Source: Spirochaetaceae bacterium
Lineage (GTDB): Bacteria > Spirochaetota > Spirochaetia > DSM-2461
DNA: 5,636 nucleotides
Reading direction: 5' to 3'
Assembly: GCA_003246505.1 (NCBI GenBank)
Contig: QKAI01000058.1
Location: 1-5,636 of the forward strand
The notes below the pieces were generated by a model. That model had not been told where the DNA came from. It saw nothing but the letters and a program-made list of their open reading frames with translations, and made no database searches. This document shows positions 1-4,980 of the stretch, one piece after another; the first letter of the stretch is position 1; each line of letters starts with the position of its first letter. Made by a program: the position numbers and the translations under genes.

Positions 1-79
1 CAATTACTTCACGAGGCAGTTCCGCCAAGTAATCGGAGTCAGTCCGAGCAGTTACCGCAAATGGGAAAATCTCACTTAG
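1..79 (+). CDS. AraC-family transcriptional regulator, C-terminal end only (5' part outside window)
   Basis: The reading frame from base 2 gives NYFTRQFRQVIGVSPSSYR followed by KWENLT and TAG at 77-79. This is the typical end of the second helix-turn-helix of AraC/XylS regulators: a Y/NYF(T/S)RxF recognition helix, then G-x-SP-x-x-YR. Only 25 residues are visible, so the ligand-binding domain and true subfamily cannot be read. The gene converges on the rhamnose aldolase gene and overlaps its stop by 8 bp (72-79). By analogy with RhaR/RhaS and other AraC-type sugar regulators beside their targets, it may activate the rhaA operon; that role is inferred from position only. The family assignment is fairly secure despite the short length. 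Confidence 0.8.
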   Translation, partial: NYFTRQFRQVIGVSPSSYRKWENLT

Positions 80-1202
80 CCTGGGAGGCCCGGTATTTCT
101 CCACTTCCCAGTTCCTTATGAAATCCACGTTAGCCTTGGGCATAAACTGGAGTCCCCCGAAATGTTCCGCGGTCAGAACGATTTTCAGGTGATCCAGGAA
201 GAGCCTGGCCGCCGTATCCGCCTTGCTTTCCGAATCGTGGCAGGCCAGGAATCCCTCTCCCCTTACCGCGATGATCCGGGGGAAAAACCCCTCCTTTTCT
301 TCGAAGTCCAGGGCCATGGAAACAAGTTTTTTCCTATCCTCTGCCCAGAGGGCCCGATACCCGCTGTAGACGATGTGGTCCGGGGTGGGGCTCTCGGACA
401 GGGGTTTAAAGGATGAGCTGTCCCTGAGGAAGGGCTCCATGGCTCCGCAGGTGAAGGGAATCACCCTTAATCCCGGTTTCGCCGTACCGAGGGTATCGGC
501 CCATTCCCCGAGAAGGGCGGTTGATCTTTCCAGCAGGGGGGACTCCTTCTTTCCGGCGATTTCAGCGATCCTTCCCATAAAGCCGTCGTATTTCTCAGCC
601 ACCTCATCCAGAGTGTCCGCGGCGATGAATATCCCGTGGTTCTGAAGAACCACGACCCGGGGGAATTCTCCCGTTTTCTCCCGGTAGGCATCGGCCCCCT
701 TTTTCACTTCCAGGGCCAGAATATAGCCCGGATCGATGACGGGTATCCAAAGGATTTCCCCGCCGAAGACCCTTCGTGCCGCCTTCTCTCCCTCCCGGGA
801 ACAGGTGATGCCGTTGATCTGCGCCGGATGGGTATGGATGACCCAGGTATAGGGGAAAAGCCCGTGCAGAAGGGTCTCCACGCTGGGCCTGCGGCTTTCC
901 GGATCTACCCGGGATGCCATGAGATCGGCCAGGACCTGTTCCTCCCGTATATCCTTATCCGGGGAATAGGAGCTCGACCAGATCCTGTTCAGCTTCCCCA
1001 GGTCTATTTCGGAAAAACCGTCGGCCCCAATGGTCCCCAGCTGGGTTCCCGAGGCTTTGACGAACATGCTCTCCCCGGATTTGCAGGAGGTATTGCCCCC
1101 TCCCGCGAGGACAAAATCGGGATTTCCCCCGTACTGCCGGGAGACGGCGATCAGGGTTTCCAGATCCGGTTTATTTCCTGCCGGAGAGGACGGATTTCTC
1201 AT
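72..1202 (-). CDS. Class II aldolase, stand-alone YuxG/RhaE type; probable L-rhamnulose-1-phosphate aldolase
   Basis: 376 residues. The class II aldolase/adducin signatures are present: GGGNTS at 34-39, the phosphate-binding-like KASGTQL at 49-55, the PSVETLLH block with likely catalytic Glu109, the zinc ligands His123 and His125 in IHTHP, and a third His189 in LQNHG. The ETLLH-x-x-x-PY-x-x-V-x-HTHP block matches the aldolase half of the bifunctional YuxG/RhaEW proteins better than the shorter E. coli RhaD (about 270 residues). A PTPDHIVY segment near 270 and a C-terminal segment ending in VEKYR also fit that family, but the fused short-chain dehydrogenase half is absent. Expected reaction: L-rhamnulose-1-phosphate to DHAP plus L-lactaldehyde, cytoplasmic and zinc-dependent. 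The start is supported by AGGAGGT 8 nt upstream, inside rhaA, which overlaps by 32 bp. Substrate is inferred from the rhaA neighbour; another sugar phosphate remains possible. Confidence 0.85.
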   Translation of the reverse strand: MRNPSSPAGNKPDLETLIAVSRQYGGNPDFVLAGGGNTSCKSGESMFVKASGTQLGTIGADGFSEIDLGKLNRIWSSSYSPDKDIREEQVLADLMASRVDPESRRPSVETLLHGLFPYTWVIHTHPAQINGITCSREGEKAARRVFGGEILWIPVIDPGYILALEVKKGADAYREKTGEFPRVVVLQNHGIFIAADTLDEVAEKYDGFMGRIAEIAGKKESPLLERSTALLGEWADTLGTAKPGLRVIPFTCGAMEPFLRDSSSFKPLSESPTPDHIVYSGYRALWAEDRKKLVSMALDFEEKEGFFPRIIAVRGEGFLACHDSESKADTAARLFLDHLKIVLTAEHFGGLQFMPKANVDFIRNWEVEKYRASQAK

Positions 1203-2427
1203 AGTCCATTACCTCCTGGATCAGGGCGCTGTCCTTAACGGTGTCCATCCTGCGGCAGTATTCATCCCAGACGGCGCCCAGGGGAAGGGTTCTGCTCTCT
1301 TCCAGAAGGGCCAGACGGGCGAAATAGTTCTCCTCCCTGTCGTACTTCTGAAGCAGGGCCGTGGGTTCCAGTAAGGCGGAGAGAAGACCCTTGAGGGCGG
1401 AACGGGACCCGACCGCATAGGCTCCGAGCCGGTTGATTGTGCCGTCGAAGAAATCCAGTCCGATGTGGGTCTTGCCCACCGCATCGGCCCGCACCAGCTC
1501 CTGCATCAGCTGCATCAGGTCGTCGTTCATGATGACCACGTGGTCCGAATCCCAGCGGACGGGCCGGCTCACGTGGAGCAGCAGTTCGTCCTGGTAGAGG
1601 AAAAAGGAGGAGATCTTATCCGCCACTGACTCGGTGAGATGGAAGTGGCCCATGTCCATGCAGAGCAAGGTATCCCGGGTCTGAGAATAGCCCATGTAGA
1701 ATTCATGGGACCCTACGACAAAGGCTTCGCTTCCGATTCCGAAAAGCTTGGATTCCACCGCATCCCGGACATAATCCTTGGAGAGTTCCAGCTCAAAGAC
1801 GGCGTCCAGGCTCTCCTGCAGTCTCTTCCGGTAGCCGTAGCGGTCCACGGGGATATCCTTGGAACCGTCGGGAATCCAGATGTTGTGTATGCAGGGGCTG
1901 CCCTGCTTCTCACCGAAATAGGCGGAGATCTTCCGGGCCTGCTTCACGTGGGCGATCCAGAAATCCCGAATTTCCTTATTGCGGTGGCTCAGGGTAAAAC
2001 CATCGTCCGCCTTGGGATGGGAGAAGCAGGTGGCGTTGAAGTCAAGCATGATTCCCTGTTTCGTAGCCCAGTCGAGCCAGGACTCGAAATGTTCCGGACC
2101 GATCCTGTCCCTGTCCACCCATCCGGTCTTGCTGAAGTCCGCATAGCTGGCATGGAGACTGAGCCTGTGCGTTCCCGGGATCAGGGAGAAGGCCTTCTCC
2201 AGGTCGGAACGGAGCTCTTCGATGTTCCGAGCCTTTCCGGGATAATTGCCGGTCACCTGAATGCCGCCACCGCCCAGTTCGGCGCCGGCGTGTTCAAAAC
2301 CGCCCACGTCGTCGGCCTGCCAGCAATGGATTCCCAGGGAGACGCCCTGTAATTTCTGTATCGCCTTTTCCACATCGACGCCCAGGGAAGCATAGGCTTC
2401 CCGGGCTGAATCAAAAATGGTACTCAT
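1171..2427 (-). CDS. rhaA: L-rhamnose isomerase
   Basis: 418 residues, essentially the length of E. coli RhaA (419), and colinear with it throughout: HCWQADDVGGFE near 34-45, GGIQVTGNYPGKARN near 54-68, LDFNATCFSHP at 128-138, DGFTLSH at 142-148, ESKLFGIGSEAF at 225-236, GHFH at 260-263, HVSRPVRWDSDHVV at 285-298 and HIGLDFFD at 321-328. The His in GHFH (261/263) and Asp293/Asp295 in RWDSDH correspond to the metal-binding residues of the family. The enzyme interconverts L-rhamnose and L-rhamnulose with a divalent metal, the first step of the phosphorylating rhamnose pathway, in the cytoplasm. The ATG at 2427 has AGGAGA 6 nt upstream (2434-2439). It is the first gene of a two-gene unit with the aldolase; rhamnulokinase is not in the window. 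Identification is secure. Confidence 0.98.
   Translation of the reverse strand: MSTIFDSAREAYASLGVDVEKAIQKLQGVSLGIHCWQADDVGGFEHAGAELGGGGIQVTGNYPGKARNIEELRSDLEKAFSLIPGTHRLSLHASYADFSKTGWVDRDRIGPEHFESWLDWATKQGIMLDFNATCFSHPKADDGFTLSHRNKEIRDFWIAHVKQARKISAYFGEKQGSPCIHNIWIPDGSKDIPVDRYGYRKRLQESLDAVFELELSKDYVRDAVESKLFGIGSEAFVVGSHEFYMGYSQTRDTLLCMDMGHFHLTESVADKISSFFLYQDELLLHVSRPVRWDSDHVVIMNDDLMQLMQELVRADAVGKTHIGLDFFDGTINRLGAYAVGSRSALKGLLSALLEPTALLQKYDREENYFARLALLEESRTLPLGAVWDEYCRRMDTVKDSALIQEVMDYEKSVLSGRK
1211..1217 (-). promoter_or_regulatory. Shine-Dalgarno of the aldolase gene, inside rhaA
   Basis: On the minus strand AGGAGGT sits 8 nt before the ATG at 1202-1200, a near-perfect match to the anti-Shine-Dalgarno at optimal spacing. 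It lies wholly within the rhaA coding sequence, 37 bp or more before the rhaA stop. It fixes the aldolase start and implies that ribosomes finishing rhaA cross the initiation site of the next gene. A second ATG sits 6 nt closer to the Shine-Dalgarno (minus-strand GTAATGGACTATG), but it is in the rhaA frame and is not a competing aldolase start. Confidence 0.8.
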
Positions 2428-2453
2428 ATCATATCTCCTGTTGGTAAGGTACT

Positions 2454-2462
2454 ATTATTATT
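2454..2462 (-). promoter_or_regulatory. Candidate -10 region of the rhaA promoter
   Basis: The 103-bp gap between rhaA and the upstream membrane-protein gene (2428-2530) is AT-richer than its surroundings. On the minus strand it holds two overlapping AATAAT hexamers (2457-2462 and 2454-2459), each 5/6 to TATAAT, 26-29 bp before the rhaA ATG. No reasonable -35 hexamer lies 16-18 bp further upstream. A good -10 without a -35 is what activator-dependent AraC-type sugar promoters often show, which fits the AraC-family gene at the left edge, but no repeated operator half-sites stand out. Nothing resembling an intrinsic terminator for the upstream gene is visible in the gap, so read-through from it cannot be excluded. 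Confidence 0.3.
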
Positions 2463-2530
2463 CACCCTAAATCCCATCTCCGCCTTTCAGAATCGGTCAT
2501 TAATTAGCACAATCCTCTCATCTCCCCGGA

Positions 2531-2887
2531 CTAATAGCCGTAACCGGTTTGAAGAATGGATAGCAGAGAAAAAAGGAGCGTCACCATCACCATGGAAACC
2601 ATGGCGGCGATCAGGGGGCCGATCTTCTGTTTCTTCAGATGGGATACGTAACGGTTTCTGAGGATACGTCCGGCTATGGCGCAGAGGGAGAGGAAGAAGG
2701 AGCCCACCGAGAAGACAAGGGCCAGTTCAATGATTCCGTTCACGGTTCTGTCTGAAAACTGCTGTCTTCCGGAAAAGATGTAGAAGAGGAGCATGAATCC
2801 GGTCATGATCAGGGAATAGATGACCATTCTGTTAAGAAGACCCGGTATCCAGACTACGGGTGTCTGTTTTCTGTGCCTCATGGCCAA
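2531..2887 (-). CDS. Small three-helix membrane protein of unknown function
   Basis: 118 residues if started at the TTG at 2887, or 116 from the ATG at 2881. GAGG in AGAGGATCC lies 5 nt before the TTG and 11 nt before the ATG, so spacing favours TTG while codon preference favours ATG; I leave this open. The basic N-terminus (MAMRHRK) is followed by three hydrophobic segments at about 20-38, 52-73 and 92-112. A basic loop at 74-88 (R-x-x-R-x-R...KKQK) lies between helices 2 and 3. The positive-inside rule puts the N-terminus and this loop in the cytoplasm and the C-terminus (TGYGY) outside. There is no signal peptide, cysteine pair or catalytic motif, and I do not recognise the family. It is divergent from fusA2 and 103 bp upstream of rhaA on the same strand; neither neighbour suggests a function. 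The coding call is supported by coherent topology and a ribosome-binding site. Confidence 0.75.
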   Translation of the reverse strand: MAMRHRKQTPVVWIPGLLNRMVIYSLIMTGFMLLFYIFSGRQQFSDRTVNGIIELALVFSVGSFFLSLCAIAGRILRNRYVSHLKKQKIGPLIAAMVSMVMVTLLFSLLSILQTGYGY

Positions 2888-2928
2888 AGGATCCTCTTTT
2901 TTGCTTTATTTGTCAATGTGGGGACAGA

Positions 2929-2957
2929 TTGATAGGAAGGTAAATTTATGGTACTAT
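2929..2957 (+). promoter_or_regulatory. Candidate fusA2 promoter that would give a leaderless mRNA
   Basis: TTGATA (2929-2934, 5/6 to the sigma-70 -35) is followed after exactly 17 bp by TACTAT (2952-2957, 4/6, keeping T1, A2 and T6). A TG at 2949-2950 gives an extended -10. The ATG of fusA2 begins 7 nt after the -10, just where transcription would start, so the mRNA would have no or almost no 5' leader. This would explain why no Shine-Dalgarno precedes that ATG. The AGGAAGG at 2934-2940 would then be untranscribed spacer. The call conflicts with the leader-ORF reading of the same bases unless transcription can also start further upstream. Confidence 0.45.
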
Positions 2958-2968
2958 TCCCTCCATGA
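2948..2968 (+). CDS. Putative six-codon leader ORF (MVLFPP) overlapping the fusA2 start
   Basis: An ATG at 2948 with AGGAAGG (2934-2940) 7 nt upstream opens a frame encoding Met-Val-Leu-Phe-Pro-Pro and then TGA at 2966-2968. The stop overlaps the fusA2 start as ATGA, the common arrangement for termination-reinitiation. The only Shine-Dalgarno-like sequence in the gap is correctly spaced for this ORF and 24 nt away from the fusA2 ATG. A C-terminal Pro-Pro before a stop is a known context for slow termination in bacteria. Against it: the ORF is too short for any coding statistic, and the candidate promoter at 2929-2957 would exclude it from the mRNA. It needs a transcript starting upstream of about 2930. 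Confidence 0.35.
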   Translation: MVLFPP

Positions 2969-4980
2969 GAAATATTGGGATCATGGCACATATCGATGCC
3001 GGAAAGACAACAACTTCAGAAAGAATTCTTTACTATACAGGGAAAAGCCACAAGATCGGTGAAGTGGATGACGGCAGCGCGACCATGGACTGGATGGAGC
3101 AGGAACAGGACCGGGGGATTACCATCGTTTCCGCCGCCACCACCTGCTACTGGAAGAATGATCAGATCAATATCATAGACACGCCGGGCCATGTGGATTT
3201 TACGGCTGAGGTGGAGCGCTCTCTCCGGGTCCTCGACGGGGCGGTGGCTATCTTCTGCGCCGTGGGAGGCGTGGAGCCCCAGTCGGAGACGGTCTGGCAT
3301 CAGGCGGATAAATATAAAGTGGCCCGGATAGTCTACATTAATAAAATGGACCGCACGGGGGCTAACTTTTTCAATGTTCTGGGGGATATCGAAAAAAAAC
3401 TCGGGGCCAGGCCCATCCCTCTCTACCTGCCCATCGGTTCGGAAAACAGCTACGAAGGCAATATTGATCTTTTGAGGATGGAGGAAATCCGCTGGGACAT
3501 GGATACGCAGGGGGAAACATTCTCCTACTCCCCTTTGGCGGAGGAGAGAAAAGCCCTGGCCGAGGAGTGGCGGGAGAAGCTGGTGGACAGCCTCTCATCC
3601 TTCTCCGATGAAATCACGGAACTCTTCCTTGAGGGAGAGGAGATCCCTAACGAACTGATTAAGAAGGTTCTACGGAAAGAGACCATAGAAAGGAATGTGA
3701 TGCCCGTTTTCGTGGGTTCCTCCCTGAAGAACAAGGGGGTGCAGCCCCTGCTCGACGGTGTTCTGGATTATCTGCCCAGTCCCACCGACCTGCCTGCGGT
3801 AAACTGTCACCACATGAAGAAGGACGAGGAGATCAAACTGGAGCGGGATGTGAACGGCCCCCTGGCCGGTCTGGTATTCAAAATCCAGCAGGACAGGGAG
3901 ATGGGCCCCCTCTGTTTCGTGAGGCTCTATTCCGGCTCCCTTAAGAGCGGTACCGCCGTCATGAATATCAACAAGAAAAAAAGGGAGCGGGTTAACCGGT
4001 TGCTGAGAATGCACTCCAACAACCACGAGCAGATCAACTCCATTGACGCGGGGGATATCGCTGTTATCGTGGGGATGAAGCTGGCCCAAACCGGTGATAC
4101 TATCGGCAGCGAGGGGTATCCGGTCCTTCTCGAGTCCATGGATTTTCCCGAACCGGTCATCTCCGTGGCCATAGAGCCCAGGACAATCAGCGATCAGGAC
4201 AAGCTCAGGCAGTCCCTGGAGATACTCCAGAGGGAAGATCCCACCTTCGCTGTCCGTGAAAATGAGGAGACGGGACAGCTCGTCATCGCCGGCATGGGGG
4301 AACTGCATCTTGACGTTCTGACAACCCGCCTTATGAAAGAGTATAAGGTGGAAGCGAACATTGGAAACCCCCAGGTCTCCTACCGTGAAGCGATCACCAG
4401 GGCGGTGGAACACCGGGAGGTCTTTGATAAAACCCTGGCCGGGAAGGAAAACCGCGCGGATATCACCTTCCGGATTGAGCCTGATCAGAGAGGCGCCGGC
4501 AACAGCTTCCATTCCGAACTGCCCAAGAATAAACTGCCCCTGGATTTCCAGGAAGCGGTCAAACGGGGCATACTGAATGCCCTTCAATCGGGAACCCTCA
4601 TGGGGTATGCCATGATCGATGTGAAAGCCACCCTGCTAGACGCGGTGTATGACACGAACGTCTCCACGGAACTGGCTTTTGAAACGGCCGCCTCCCTGGG
4701 GCTCGACAATGCCTGCCGGAAAGGGGCGCCGGTCCTCATGGAACCGGTCATGCACGTGGATATCATGTGCCCCGTTGACTATGTGGGCGATGTCATCAGC
4801 AGCCTGACCCAGCGGGGCGGTCTGGTCCACAGCATGGAGACGAAACCCTCCTTTGAGCTGGTAAAGGCCCAGGCGCCCATGGCGAAGCTCTTCGGTTATT
4901 CCACCGTTCTGAGGAGCCAGACCCAGGGCCGGGGCACCTTCTCCCTGGAATTCAGCCATTTTGCGGAAAAACTGAACTAA
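2965..4980 (+). CDS. fusA2: Elongation factor G paralogue, EF-G2 (probable ribosome-recycling GTPase)
   Basis: 671 residues, against about 700 for a canonical EF-G. G-domain motifs are intact: AHIDAGKT (8-15), DRGITI (49-54), DTPGH with catalytic His76 (72-76), NKMD (126-129) and GSSLKNKG (251-258, the SAL-type G5). Domain II spans about 297-385, III about 395-470 (IAGMGELHLD at 441-450), IV about 471-590 and V to the end. Domain IV is divergent: the GQYG motif is missing (491-499 read LAGKENRAD), and the tip loop reads VYDTNVSTELAF (561-572), with Asp563 where translocating EF-G has the conserved tip His. The C-terminal helix is also short. In Borrelia the spirochaetal EF-G2 acts with RRF in ribosome recycling and not in translocation; the same role is inferred here. 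The start matches the spirochaetal form beginning MRNIGIMAHIDAGK. No Shine-Dalgarno precedes the ATG. An in-frame ATT at 2944 would add seven residues and is less likely. Confidence 0.93.
   Translation: MRNIGIMAHIDAGKTTTSERILYYTGKSHKIGEVDDGSATMDWMEQEQDRGITIVSAATTCYWKNDQINIIDTPGHVDFTAEVERSLRVLDGAVAIFCAVGGVEPQSETVWHQADKYKVARIVYINKMDRTGANFFNVLGDIEKKLGARPIPLYLPIGSENSYEGNIDLLRMEEIRWDMDTQGETFSYSPLAEERKALAEEWREKLVDSLSSFSDEITELFLEGEEIPNELIKKVLRKETIERNVMPVFVGSSLKNKGVQPLLDGVLDYLPSPTDLPAVNCHHMKKDEEIKLERDVNGPLAGLVFKIQQDREMGPLCFVRLYSGSLKSGTAVMNINKKKRERVNRLLRMHSNNHEQINSIDAGDIAVIVGMKLAQTGDTIGSEGYPVLLESMDFPEPVISVAIEPRTISDQDKLRQSLEILQREDPTFAVRENEETGQLVIAGMGELHLDVLTTRLMKEYKVEANIGNPQVSYREAITRAVEHREVFDKTLAGKENRADITFRIEPDQRGAGNSFHSELPKNKLPLDFQEAVKRGILNALQSGTLMGYAMIDVKATLLDAVYDTNVSTELAFETAASLGLDNACRKGAPVLMEPVMHVDIMCPVDYVGDVISSLTQRGGLVHSMETKPSFELVKAQAPMAKLFGYSTVLRSQTQGRGTFSLEFSHFAEKLN

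Noticed and set aside
81..98. Possible terminator hairpin after the AraC-type stop (CTGGG-AGG-CCCGG then TATTTCT)
   Set aside because: The stem is only five pairs including a G-U, with a three-base loop and a broken T run; too weak to call.
1639..2352. 237-codon open frame antisense to rhaA
   Set aside because: It is a mirror frame of a full-length, well-conserved isomerase, and its translation shows no family motif.
2590..2604. CCATGG-AAA-CCATGG repeat
   Set aside because: It falls in codons for the Met/Val-rich third membrane helix and is best explained by repeated ATG GTN codons.
2910..2916. Perfect TTGACA on the minus strand upstream of the membrane-protein gene
   Set aside because: A -10 at 17 bp spacing would fall on GATCCT, overlapping the start codon; there is no matching hexamer.
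2944..2964. In-frame ATT at 2944 as an IF3-like rare start for fusA2
   Set aside because: Spacing from AGGA is acceptable, but the seven added residues do not resemble an EF-G N-terminus, and the ATG at 2965 gives the expected spirochaetal start.
2820..3062. 80-codon plus-strand frame spanning the divergent gap into fusA2
   Set aside because: It starts inside the opposite-strand membrane-protein gene and runs out of frame into the conserved EF-G P-loop; it has no plausible product.
3670..4587. Long open frame (305 codons) antisense to fusA2
   Set aside because: It lies entirely within a clear EF-G gene, has no recognisable domain, and is explained by the GC-biased codon use of the sense gene.
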